From Terriglobales bacterium (GTDB lineage: Bacteria; Acidobacteriota; Terriglobia; Terriglobales; Gp1-AA117), in the NCBI GenBank assembly GCA_030150795.1, contig JASLFF010000353.1:1-11248 (forward strand): a DNA stretch of 11,248 nucleotides, in the 5' to 3' direction. Made by a program: the position numbers and the translations under genes. The notes under the pieces were generated by a model that saw only the letters and a list, made by a program, of their open reading frames with translations, did not search any database and was not told where the DNA came from. Shown here piece by piece: positions 1-7,322 of this stretch. The stretch's first letter is position 1. Every line of letters begins with the position of its first letter.

Positions 1-9
1 AAGTCGCAT
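1..9 (-). CDS. Start of a minus-strand gene running off the left edge (partial)
   Basis: Only three codons are in the window, reading Met-Arg-Leu from an ATG at positions 9-7 on the minus strand. The start is supported by a very good Shine-Dalgarno sequence, AAGGAG at 22-17, with a 7-base spacer. It lies only 26 bases beyond the stop of the tryptophanase-like gene on the same strand, so the two are probably co-transcribed. In other bacteria the gene after a tryptophanase is often an amino-acid permease, but nothing here shows the product. The call rests on ribosome-binding-site quality and position alone. Confidence 0.5.
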
Positions 10-22
10 GAGGTTTCTCCTT

Positions 23-48
23 TTATGAATGCGTCTTATGAATGCGTC
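23..48. repeat. Perfect 13-bp tandem duplication at the lyase stop codon
   Basis: TTATGAATGCGTC occurs at 23-35 and again, directly adjoining, at 36-48. The right-hand copy holds the last codons and TAA stop of the lyase gene (minus strand). The left-hand copy lies in the short spacer before the ribosome-binding site of the next gene. Confidence 0.9.
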
Positions 49-1397
49 AATGGCGCCAGCCGGGCGGTAAAGTGACGCAGGAATGGCGCACCGGAAATCA
101 ACTGCAGCCCTTGAATCTGCCGGCGCTGGTTCCACACATCGAGCACTACTTCCACAACATAATCAATGTGGCTTTGCGTGTAAACCCGCCGGGGAATTGC
201 CAGCCGTACCAGGTCCATTCTCGCCTTGTCGCTAAACATGAGCGTGCCAATTTCCACGGAGCGTATGCCGCCTTCCAGGTAAAGCTCATTCGCCAGTGCG
301 ACGGCGGGAAATTGTTCCGGCGGGATGTGGGGCAGAAAAGCGCGGGCGTCAATATAGATCGCGTGTCCGCCTGGCGGCTGCACGATTGGCACACCCTGCT
401 CGGAAATGTGGCGTCCCAGGTAGGCAGTGGAGGCAATGCGATAGCGAAGATAGTCTTCATCCAACGCTTCCTGAATGCCGATGCCTACGGCCTCCAGATC
501 GCGACCGGCAAGGCCGCCATAGGTTGGATATCCCTCGGTCAGGATCAGCAAGTTTTTCTCCTGCTGCGCCAGAGCGTCGTCATTGGTGCACAGAAACCCG
601 CCGATGTTCGCCATTCCGTCTTTCTTGGCAGACATGGTGCAGCCATCGCCCAGGGCGAACATTTCCTGAGCTATCTGTTTCGGGGTCTTCTCTGAATAGC
701 CGGCTTCGCGCAGTTTGATGAAATAAGCATTTTCAGCGAAGCGGCAGGCGTCAAAATAAAGAGGGATACCATGCTTATGGCAGAGTGAGCTCACAGCGCG
801 CGCGTTTTCCATTGAGACCGGCTGGCCTCCGCCTGAATTATTTGTGACCGTAAGCATCACAACGGGCACGCGTTCCCGGCCCACACGCGTAATCAACTGT
901 TGCAGAGCGGCCACATCCATGTTGCCCTTGAACGGATAGACCGATTCGGGACGCCGGCTTTCCTCGCACGGCAGGTCAACGGCCTCCGCGCCCACAAACT
1001 CCACATTGGCCCGCGTGGTGTCGAAATGTGTGTTGTTGGGAACTACGTCTCCCTGCTTGCACATTACGTTGAATAGTATCCGCTCAGCGGCACGGCCCTG
1101 ATGCGTGGGGATCACATGCTTGTAGCCGAATATATTCTGTACGGAATCGCGAAAACGGGTAAAACTCGGGCCGCCGGCATAGCTTTCATCACCGCGCATG
1201 ATGCCGGCCCACTGCTCTGTGGACATGGCACCGGTCCCCGAATCGGTAAGCAGGTCAATCAATACGTCCTCAGAGGCCAGCAGAAAAAGGTTATAGTTCG
1301 CTGCCTGGAGAAGACGCTCACGCTGCTCGCGCGTGGTCCAGTGCAAAGGCTCAACGCTTTTGATCCGGAAGGGTTCGATGATGGTAGTGATCGGCAT
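36..1397 (-). CDS. tnaA: Beta-eliminating lyase: probable tryptophanase (tyrosine phenol-lyase family)
   Basis: A 453-residue PLP enzyme of the usual family length. Tryptophanase splits L-tryptophan into indole, pyruvate and ammonia; its sister tyrosine phenol-lyase releases phenol from tyrosine. Visible landmarks are the N-terminal EPFRIKSVEP, LIDLLTDSGTGAMS (48-59), GDESYAGG with Tyr73, PTHQGR with Arg101, FDTTR (125-129), SAKKD with the PLP lysine Lys259, and IPRRVYT with Arg404. Much of the backbone (NIGGFLC, YGGLAGRD) reads like tyrosine phenol-lyase. However, three positions that separate the two enzymes are tryptophanase-like: Asp126 (Thr124 in Citrobacter tyrosine phenol-lyase), Ile383 (Arg381) and His442 (Phe448). 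I therefore favour tryptophan as substrate. The ATG at 1397 has AGAGGA at 1410-1405 with a 7-base spacer. It diverges from tmk across a 66-base gap. No tnaC-like leader is visible. Confidence 0.88.
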   Translation of the reverse strand: MPITTIIEPFRIKSVEPLHWTTREQRERLLQAANYNLFLLASEDVLIDLLTDSGTGAMSTEQWAGIMRGDESYAGGPSFTRFRDSVQNIFGYKHVIPTHQGRAAERILFNVMCKQGDVVPNNTHFDTTRANVEFVGAEAVDLPCEESRRPESVYPFKGNMDVAALQQLITRVGRERVPVVMLTVTNNSGGGQPVSMENARAVSSLCHKHGIPLYFDACRFAENAYFIKLREAGYSEKTPKQIAQEMFALGDGCTMSAKKDGMANIGGFLCTNDDALAQQEKNLLILTEGYPTYGGLAGRDLEAVGIGIQEALDEDYLRYRIASTAYLGRHISEQGVPIVQPPGGHAIYIDARAFLPHIPPEQFPAVALANELYLEGGIRSVEIGTLMFSDKARMDLVRLAIPRRVYTQSHIDYVVEVVLDVWNQRRQIQGLQLISGAPFLRHFTARLAPLTHS

Positions 1398-1463
1398 AAG
1401 AAGTTCCTCTTATTGTCCTGCCAAAAGGCCTCCTGTGTCTTGGTTTATGATTAAATCTCTATC

Positions 1464-2159
1464 GTGCCTCTTCCACAGCGCGGCAAATTTATCACTTTTG
1501 AAGGCCTTGACGGCGTGGGCAAATCCACTCAACTGGAAAACCTGGCTGCAAACCTGCGGGAGCGCGGGATTGATGTGGTTACTACCCGTGAGCCGGGCGG
1601 CACCTCTCTGGGAGAAAAGCTGCGGACTGTCTTGCTCAGTTCGCGCACTGCGGGTTTGTCTCCGCTCGCTGAACTGGGCCTGATGTTTGCCGACCGCGCT
1701 CAACACATTGACGAACAGATCCTGCCCGCCCTTGAACGCGGCCAATGGGTGCTTTGTGACCGCTTTACCGATTCCAGTGAGGCGTACCAGGGCGGAGGAC
1801 GCGAGCTTGGCAGTGAGACTGTACTGCAACTGCACAAAATCTTATGCCACGATCTCCAGCCCGATCTGACTATCTTGATGGTCTCTGACGTGGCGCGTAC
1901 CGTGGCCCGCGCCCGCCGCAGAAACGTGGAACAATCCAAGACGATGGCGGAAGACGAGAACCGTTTTGAGAAAGAAAATCGAGCGTTCTATAACCGTGTG
2001 CTGGCAGCCTACATGGCCATCGCAAAGCGCTCGCCGCAACGAGTGGTCGCGGTGGACGCAGCCGACCCTATACCCAAAGTACACAAAAGAATTGTTGGCA
2101 TTGTGGAAGAGCGCTTGGCTCTGGCGACAGAAAAGACGGCATCCCGACCCCGGTCGTAG
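1464..2159 (+). CDS. tmk: Thymidylate kinase
   Basis: A 231-residue cytoplasmic P-loop kinase that phosphorylates dTMP to dTDP with ATP, an essential step toward dTTP for DNA synthesis. The P-loop is GLDGVGKST at residues 14-22. TREPGGT (41-47) and the DRF motif (99-101) followed by SSEAYQGG are the standard dTMP-site motifs. An arginine-rich stretch near 149-153 and the following segment form the lid. Length is slightly above the usual 205-215 because of a short polar tail. The start is GTG; an in-frame TAA at 1452 rules out anything further upstream. There is no convincing Shine-Dalgarno sequence, but TATGAT at 1446-1451 could be a -10 box that gives a transcript with almost no leader. The gene converges on the M61-like gene with a 55-base gap. 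holB, a frequent neighbour of tmk, is about 8 kb further right. Confidence 0.95.
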   Translation: MPLPQRGKFITFEGLDGVGKSTQLENLAANLRERGIDVVTTREPGGTSLGEKLRTVLLSSRTAGLSPLAELGLMFADRAQHIDEQILPALERGQWVLCDRFTDSSEAYQGGGRELGSETVLQLHKILCHDLQPDLTILMVSDVARTVARARRRNVEQSKTMAEDENRFEKENRAFYNRVLAAYMAIAKRSPQRVVAVDAADPIPKVHKRIVGIVEERLALATEKTASRPRS

Positions 2160-2214
2160 CGCTTCGCTTCTTCTCGTCGTTAATGTTGAAAAATTGCTGA
2201 ACATGCTTCCGGCT

Positions 2215-3942
2215 TCATGGAATATTCATCCTGGTCCAGAATGAATTGCTGCACTGAGACCTTTCCCCCTGGGGAAAATATGTGATCACTTGCCGTCCCG
2301 TATCTGTCTTGATCGTGAGCTTCACCTGCTTTGTGGAATCTCCGTTGGTAATCGACCAACCGAGCAGTTGCTGGCCGTCGCGAAGACCGGCCTTGTATGA
2401 CTCACTGTCCGGTTTCACACCTGCCACTTTTTTAGTCTCGCCTGTAATCGAGCTTCGGTCAAAACCGAGATCGAATTTTCCGATAGCTTCAATCCGGGCT
2501 TGAACACAGGGCCCCAGAGCATCGTCCGGTACCTGAATACTGCCTCCGCGCTCAACATATTGACGCAGGCTTTCAATAGATGCTTTGTGGATATATTTTG
2601 CGGCCGCTTTCAGGATTCGCTTATTGGAGAGAAGCATAGGCTTGCCGTGCCTGCGCCGGTAATCGGCGTTTTGGCGGACCAGGTAAAACATCAAATCGGT
2701 CAGCGACAATCGGCCATGGCTCTCGTTGCGTATGGTTCCATCCAGCCACGCTGCGATCACAGCGCCGCACCGGTATTCAATCCCAGGCCATGCTGATTGT
2801 TTCACGGAATGCTGGCGCACAAACTCCGCCAGCGGAACATCTCTGCCCTCGTTCATCTCATAGGCGCGGAGCTTTGTGTTCAGGCTCGCTACGTAATCAG
2901 GGAATTGCTCCTGTCCCGCGCGCAGAAGCATCAAATCCTCGTAGTATCGCGTGAAACCTTCAGAGAACCATGACACCGGTTCCTGTGGATCCGGCATATG
3001 TCCTATCCTGTACGGATTCCAGGAGTGAAACTCCTCGTGTGCAATCTGGTCAAGGACATTCAATGAGATTGAGGCCTGAGGAGAAAGGTGCTCCATGAAC
3101 GCATTGGTCAGAGCGGTCCCCCCCGAGCTGCCGCTGTTCCCGCCATGGGGTGTAAGCGTTACGAGAAAGTAGGGAAAGCTGTTGTCATGCCAGAAGGTGC
3201 GCTCAAATTCGATGATCTTGCCTACTTTGCGCATCCACTCGTCGTCCGTGAAGCTCCACTTTCCTCGAATGGCAAAAATGAGCGCGTTCCCGGCAATCGA
3301 GCTGCGGTTAATACGATAATCGCCGCCTACAAAAAGTGAATTCAGGGCATCATGCCAGCTCCCATGAAAGGACTGGCAGCGCTCGTCCGTGGCGAAGCTG
3401 GTTGCCAGTGACCACTCCTTAGGGAGCTTCGACCAATCAAAATGGACCTCGATTGGCTTGAAAGAGTCCAACTGCGGATGAACCAGCGAGGTTATTCCAA
3501 TGATATGAAAATATTCCGGCGAAAGATCGGCACGAAACCGGGTGTCAGTATCCAAAGGGCCGCTCCAGTCTTTCACCAGAAGATAGGCTATGCGCACTGG
3601 ACTGTTGGGCGGAGATTGCACTTCCCTTTTCGCAGGCTCGCTGGTTTCTTTAATAGTGGCGCCCGGCGAGACCGCCGCGAGGTCCGTGACCGACTTGTAT
3701 GCTTCCTTCTGTCCTGCCCATTCTGAGGGCAGGATCAGAGTGGTCTTTCCTGATCGGGCGCTTTCGAACTCCAGCGTCACGCGAAGGCTCAGCTTGTCCT
3801 GGGAAATGATGGGCTCGAATGAGTAGTTCAGTTGGTGCTGCGAGGATGGAAGACCAAAATTGCATTGCGCCGAACCCACTGCGCTGCTGAAGACAAAAAA
3901 TAACGCCGTCATGATTTTGAAGGGGCGCGTGTGTTTTTGCAT
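2215..3942 (-). CDS. Exported M61-family metalloprotease with C-terminal PDZ domain
   Basis: A 575-residue protein from the ATG at 3942. The N-terminus QKHTRPFK followed by a hydrophobic stretch ending VGSA-Q is a good Sec signal peptide; Cys two residues later is not in a lipobox. The core resembles M61 glycyl-aminopeptidase-like enzymes: the zinc motif HEEFH at 302-306, SWNPYRI just after it, and WFSEGFTRYYEDL with the third zinc ligand Glu328. AAWLDGTIR follows, then a PDZ-like segment about 495-560 (KVAGVKPDSESYKAGLRDGQ). Peptide hydrolysis in the periplasm or outside the cell is the expected activity. The GGLEH-type substrate-binding motif of M61 appears degenerate here (GGTALTNAF at 274-282), so specificity may differ. 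A TTG nine codons upstream (3969) would only lengthen the signal peptide. There is no good Shine-Dalgarno sequence at either start. The gene converges on tmk. Confidence 0.85.
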   Translation of the reverse strand: MQKHTRPFKIMTALFFVFSSAVGSAQCNFGLPSSQHQLNYSFEPIISQDKLSLRVTLEFESARSGKTTLILPSEWAGQKEAYKSVTDLAAVSPGATIKETSEPAKREVQSPPNSPVRIAYLLVKDWSGPLDTDTRFRADLSPEYFHIIGITSLVHPQLDSFKPIEVHFDWSKLPKEWSLATSFATDERCQSFHGSWHDALNSLFVGGDYRINRSSIAGNALIFAIRGKWSFTDDEWMRKVGKIIEFERTFWHDNSFPYFLVTLTPHGGNSGSSGGTALTNAFMEHLSPQASISLNVLDQIAHEEFHSWNPYRIGHMPDPQEPVSWFSEGFTRYYEDLMLLRAGQEQFPDYVASLNTKLRAYEMNEGRDVPLAEFVRQHSVKQSAWPGIEYRCGAVIAAWLDGTIRNESHGRLSLTDLMFYLVRQNADYRRRHGKPMLLSNKRILKAAAKYIHKASIESLRQYVERGGSIQVPDDALGPCVQARIEAIGKFDLGFDRSSITGETKKVAGVKPDSESYKAGLRDGQQLLGWSITNGDSTKQVKLTIKTDTGRQVITYFPQGERSQCSNSFWTRMNIP

Positions 3943-3996
3943 TGTCAATTGCAGAACGCGGGCAGGCAAGAATTTTGCGACAAATCAGGGCACGCG

Positions 3997-4022
3997 AAAA
4001 GAGGCCCGCCGAAGCGGGCCTC
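3997..4022 (-). terminator. Rho-independent terminator behind the beta-propeller gene
   Basis: On the minus strand GAGGCCCGC, loop TTCG, GCGGGCCTC forms a perfect 9-bp stem closed by a UUCG tetraloop and followed by TTTTC. It starts about 50 bases past the TAG stop at 4073, so it should end transcription of the propeller gene before the M61-like gene. The plus-strand reading lacks a proper T-tract. Confidence 0.9.
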
Positions 4023-4072
4023 ACTTTCAGGACGAACGCCGGGAACTAACAATGCCCGGGAATTGCGATGGA

Positions 4073-5893
4073 CTACTTGGTTACGACAAAAAGGAACCCA
4101 TCATTCTGTGAATAGATTCTTCCGCTCCCGTCCAATGACGCGGGAGTGTAAGCCGCGCCAATGGCAAGGTTCTGGAAGATGTTCTGAATGAGGTTGCCTC
4201 CCTGGCCAATGGCGTAGAGGTTGCCGTCTTCACTATTGGCATAAACCACGCCGTTGGCGTCCACCACAGCCGCGTTCACGCACCACTCAAAGCCGTTGGG
4301 ATTAGTGGTTTGGCAGCTAATGGTGCCATCCGGATTGCGCGTGCAGCTCTGGGTATTGGTGTTCTGGAAGCTCCACTCAAGGTTGAGGGTCGGGGTAAAT
4401 TGCGAAACGAAATACTGTTCCGGCCCCAGGAATGAAGCGTTGGGGTTTGAACGGTCCGGGCACCAGTTGGCATCAGAGCAATAATCTCCGAATCCGACGC
4501 CGCCGTAGTGGTTGTTCTTGAAGACGACTGAGTAAGTCCCGCCGTGAGGATAGATCGCGGGCGTGTTGTCCCAGCCAAAGTTAAACGAATTCAGGAAGTC
4601 GCCATTGGCGCTGAAATGCATCATGTGACCCTGGGCCCAGTTATAGAGCGTGTAAGCGCCGTAGAAGATGCTGCCGTCCGGCGCCACCACGGGCGTAGAG
4701 GAAGAATCATCCAGCACACGCGCCGGGGGCGGTTCATTGGTTGCAGGATCAACGCCGAAGGTCGCACCAGCAGTGCAGCCGCCATTGGCGCCTGCGCCAC
4801 CCGGATTGCCGATGGCGAAGCTCACACCGCAACCGTCATTGAGGCGGCCACGGAATGAAGCTGCCCACTTGCCGGTCATGTTGGAATTGACGGCGACCAG
4901 GTAGTTATAGCGAGTAACAAGATGGGCCTTGGCGATGGTGTAAATGGTCCCATCAGGCGCGATGGCCGGAGCAATATTGAATGCCGCACGCTCGCTGCCG
5001 CACGGTGTGGTTGGCGGGTTGGAGTTAGGCTGCGGCGGCCAGGGTAACTGTGTGTCGGGGAACGAAGCTTTGCAACGGCCATTCGCCGGCATTGGCGCTT
5101 CGCCCTTGATCTGTGCCTGTGAGAACAGCGTGCTGTAGCTAACTTTTGTGACGACATCACTGGGCGTGACTTTTACCAGCCAGGACCCTACCACGTCATC
5201 TGTCAGAAAACCTGTCGTGTTGTTTTGCGTCACCTGGACGACGTTGTAATACAGATTTCCGCTCGCATCCACGCTTATGGGCGAAGCGGTAAATGTATTG
5301 GGATTGATCGTGGCGCCGAACGGGTTAATGCGCTTTACCACCGCGCCCGTCGTCTTGTTGATTTTAAAGATGGTGCCGCCCTGGCCGGGATCATAGAGAA
5401 ATCCATTGGCCAGCGCCGCATGATACACCGGCTCCCAGAACAGGCTGGAGGACCCGGCGGCAAACCAGTCGGTATCGAACGTCCACACTTTTACAAATGA
5501 ATTGCCCTGCCAGGTGTATTTGTTCTGGTGCCACTTCTGCGTGCTGTACGTGTTGTTGCTGTAGGTGCCATCCTTGGACTCAATGTACACGTCATTGTTA
5601 TCGACCAGCGGGACCTGATAGTGGACCAAGAGAGTGCCGGCCGCATTCGGATCGGCTTTTTCCGCGGCAATGTTGAAGTCATATTGGAGGATGACAGCGT
5701 TCTGGTTCAGGGGCTGTCCTACCACGCCTCCATCCAACAGCGTGTGCTGAGGATTGAGGCCCCATTGTGGCCATGATCCGGGCTTGGTTGGGGCAACAAG
5801 CTGCGCCCCGGCACTTACCGACAGGAAGGCGAGCAATCCCGCCAGAAGACATGCACTTGCAAGAACTTTCCGCTTCGATAGAACTAGATTCAT
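4073..5893 (-). CDS. Exported PQQ-like beta-propeller protein of unknown function
   Basis: A 606-residue protein from the ATG at 5893. I chose this start over upstream ones because it has AAGGTGG six bases before it and begins a clear signal peptide (MNLVLSKRKV, a hydrophobic core, then VSAGA-Q). Near the mature N-terminus, WPQWGLNPQHT resembles the opening of PQQ-type propellers. Blade-like repeats of the form 'P-hydrophobic-D-x-G-x-hydrophobic-Y' recur at about 204-216, 308-320, 400-412, 542-562 and 583-604; the clearest is VDANGVVYANSEDGNLYAI. Ten cysteines between 274 and 538 suggest disulfides in an exported protein. I see no catalytic motif or dehydrogenase signature, so it may be a binding or scaffold protein. 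A terminator follows, and a gap of about 320 bases with dyads precedes it, so it is probably transcribed alone. Confidence 0.75.
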   Translation of the reverse strand: MNLVLSKRKVLASACLLAGLLAFLSVSAGAQLVAPTKPGSWPQWGLNPQHTLLDGGVVGQPLNQNAVILQYDFNIAAEKADPNAAGTLLVHYQVPLVDNNDVYIESKDGTYSNNTYSTQKWHQNKYTWQGNSFVKVWTFDTDWFAAGSSSLFWEPVYHAALANGFLYDPGQGGTIFKINKTTGAVVKRINPFGATINPNTFTASPISVDASGNLYYNVVQVTQNNTTGFLTDDVVGSWLVKVTPSDVVTKVSYSTLFSQAQIKGEAPMPANGRCKASFPDTQLPWPPQPNSNPPTTPCGSERAAFNIAPAIAPDGTIYTIAKAHLVTRYNYLVAVNSNMTGKWAASFRGRLNDGCGVSFAIGNPGGAGANGGCTAGATFGVDPATNEPPPARVLDDSSSTPVVAPDGSIFYGAYTLYNWAQGHMMHFSANGDFLNSFNFGWDNTPAIYPHGGTYSVVFKNNHYGGVGFGDYCSDANWCPDRSNPNASFLGPEQYFVSQFTPTLNLEWSFQNTNTQSCTRNPDGTISCQTTNPNGFEWCVNAAVVDANGVVYANSEDGNLYAIGQGGNLIQNIFQNLAIGAAYTPASLDGSGRIYSQNDGFLFVVTK

Positions 5894-6217
5894 TTTGTAC
5901 CACCTTGTTTTGAAATGTTTGCAACTTGGCCAGGTACTGGTGAATGTTCCAGCAGGCTGTTTGACACCCGCTGCAAGTTGAAGTGCGCACAGTTTGAGTT
6001 GTGCAGCTGGTTTTTCGGATGTTGAGCCGCCTGCATTGTCCAACGCCAGACGTTCGCATCCGGGCTGAAAAAAAACCGGGACGCAGCTTACCTCTCCAGA
6101 GCACCAGGAAAATTAGAAAGATGTAATCTGTTCCGAATTCGTAAATGTCCATAAACTTGCACATCGCCTGGTGCAAAAACATTCCAAAAACTGGATTTTA
6201 TTGATGAAAAATTGCAA
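5894..6217 (-). other. Leader/promoter gap with competing inverted repeats ahead of the beta-propeller gene
   Basis: No convincing gene lies here; minus-strand frames through it lack a ribosome-binding site. It contains GCACCAGG at 6101-6108 pairing perfectly with CCTGGTGC at 6167-6174, a local dyad TTGCAC (6157-6162) / GTGCAA (6171-6176) that uses some of the same bases, and a run of eight A (6068-6075) that reads as eight U in a minus-strand transcript. It should hold the promoter of the propeller gene, but I cannot place -35 and -10 boxes with confidence. Confidence 0.4.
6157..6176. repeat. Short dyad TTGCAC / GTGCAA
   Basis: A perfect 6-bp inverted repeat with an 8-base spacer in the gap upstream of the beta-propeller gene. 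It could be a repressor-type operator or a small RNA hairpin. Its right arm overlaps the arm of a longer-range inverted repeat with 6101-6108. Confidence 0.5.
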
Positions 6218-7219
6218 TCAGTAAGAAGCTACGCTTGTGGAATTGGCATTGGTATCTCGTGTCTGGATGTGTGCTGCAAACCAGCCCAAAAGTCGCGTCT
6301 CAAATTCACGATGCGCGGCGGCCCACGCCATGGTATGGCCTGCATGCGGTACCAGCCATAACTCAACATGATCGGGTGCGGCGGCAGCTATCAATTGAGA
6401 ATGCCGCGGAGCGATATTCCTGTCCGCATCGCCGTGGATCAGCAATACGGGAACTGTAGAATGCGCCACCGCCTCCAGCGGGCTCGGCTGCAGCAGATTG
6501 ATTCCGTAACGAAAGCGCGCATACAAAACTGCTGACCAGATCGCCGAACGTCCCAGGGTCCGCCCGAACCAAGGACCAAGGTGCAGTGGGCCGGAGACGC
6601 GTTCATAACTCATTTCGTGCGCGGTTGAAAATGGGCTTTCAACCGCCACGGCACAAAAGCGGTTTTCTACAGCCAGCGATTGCAGCATCAATGCCGCGCC
6701 GTATGATTCTCCGAATCCATAAACACATTGCGGCGGATCATGAGCGTATATCCACGAAGCCCAGCGACGAATGTCATCCGATTCCTTCACGCCATAGGTG
6801 GCCAGTTCACCGCCGCTCTCGCCATGCCGTCGCGCATCCGGGAGTAATACCGCGTAGCCGTGTTCTAACAGGAGATGTCCATAGCCCGCCACGCCTTCGC
6901 GATTATCGGTAATTCCGTGAAGCAGAATAACCGCATTCCCGTTGTAGTCGTGCGGATGAACAAACCAGCCTTTGAGTAACACTCCATCTGCCGCAGTGAT
7001 CGTTACATCCTGCAATTCAGCGTGGAAATCAATTCGCACGGCTGCGGCAATGGCCTGCTGATGCCGCAGCGGAAGGCGAGGTAGCTTGAGGCTGAAATCG
7101 GCTATGACGACGCCAGCCAGCATAGATAGAACAAGATAGGCGGTGAAGCACGCCAAAACAACTTTACGGAGAATATGCGATTTGCCTCGCGGTGCCTTCG
7201 AGCTTGTGGAAAGATCCAT
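6218..7219 (-). CDS. Membrane-anchored alpha/beta hydrolase
   Basis: A 333-residue alpha/beta-hydrolase-fold protein. Residues 18-40 form one hydrophobic segment after a basic N-terminus (KSHILRK), so it is either a signal anchor holding the catalytic domain outside the inner membrane or an uncleaved signal. HG (101-102) in LLHGITDN forms the oxyanion region, GFGESYGA carries the nucleophile Ser172, HGDADRNI probably supplies Asp266, and PHAGH supplies His295: a complete triad. DARRHGESGG (128-137) is typical of the family often annotated as prolyl-oligopeptidase-like or BAAT/acyl-CoA-thioester-hydrolase-like. The substrate (ester, peptide or lipid) cannot be told from sequence. No Shine-Dalgarno sequence is visible before the ATG, but no other start fits better. 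Gaps of 324 bases downstream and 103 upstream suggest its own transcript. Confidence 0.85.
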   Translation of the reverse strand: MDLSTSSKAPRGKSHILRKVVLACFTAYLVLSMLAGVVIADFSLKLPRLPLRHQQAIAAAVRIDFHAELQDVTITAADGVLLKGWFVHPHDYNGNAVILLHGITDNREGVAGYGHLLLEHGYAVLLPDARRHGESGGELATYGVKESDDIRRWASWIYAHDPPQCVYGFGESYGAALMLQSLAVENRFCAVAVESPFSTAHEMSYERVSGPLHLGPWFGRTLGRSAIWSAVLYARFRYGINLLQPSPLEAVAHSTVPVLLIHGDADRNIAPRHSQLIAAAAPDHVELWLVPHAGHTMAWAAAHREFETRLLGWFAAHIQTRDTNANSTSVASY

Positions 7220-7322
7220 TTTTGCGGTGCGAATCAGCTCTCATCCATAAAGACGTTCGCCGACGGAATTAATTACAGCTTCCGCCGACGAATTTGTGGA
7301 TGCGTAGGTGATGACGCGAAAT
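7220..7322. repeat. Short intergenic gap with an imperfect direct repeat
   Basis: CGCCGACGGAATT at 7258-7270 recurs as CGCCGACGAATT at 7283-7294, one base shorter and 25 bases further on. The gap lies between two minus-strand genes and should contain the hydrolase promoter. A 5-bp CGGAA/TTCCG dyad bridges the copies. No terminator is visible behind the phosphoesterase gene. Confidence 0.45.

Noticed and set aside
42..695. Long plus-strand open frame antisense to the lyase gene
   Set aside because: Its translation has no recognisable motif, while the minus strand encodes a complete PLP enzyme over the same bases; it is a shadow of GC-rich coding.
2160..2214. Possible shared terminator between convergent tmk and the M61-like gene
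   Set aside because: No stem of useful length followed by a T-run could be found in the 55-base gap on either strand.
3943..3969. TTG start nine codons upstream for the M61-like gene
   Set aside because: A TTG without a Shine-Dalgarno sequence adds nothing; the ATG at 3942 gives a normal basic n-region for the signal peptide.
5894..6043. Upstream extension of the beta-propeller protein (50 more residues)
   Set aside because: The extension has no ribosome-binding site and would bury the signal peptide; the ATG at 5893 has AAGGTGG and begins the signal peptide.
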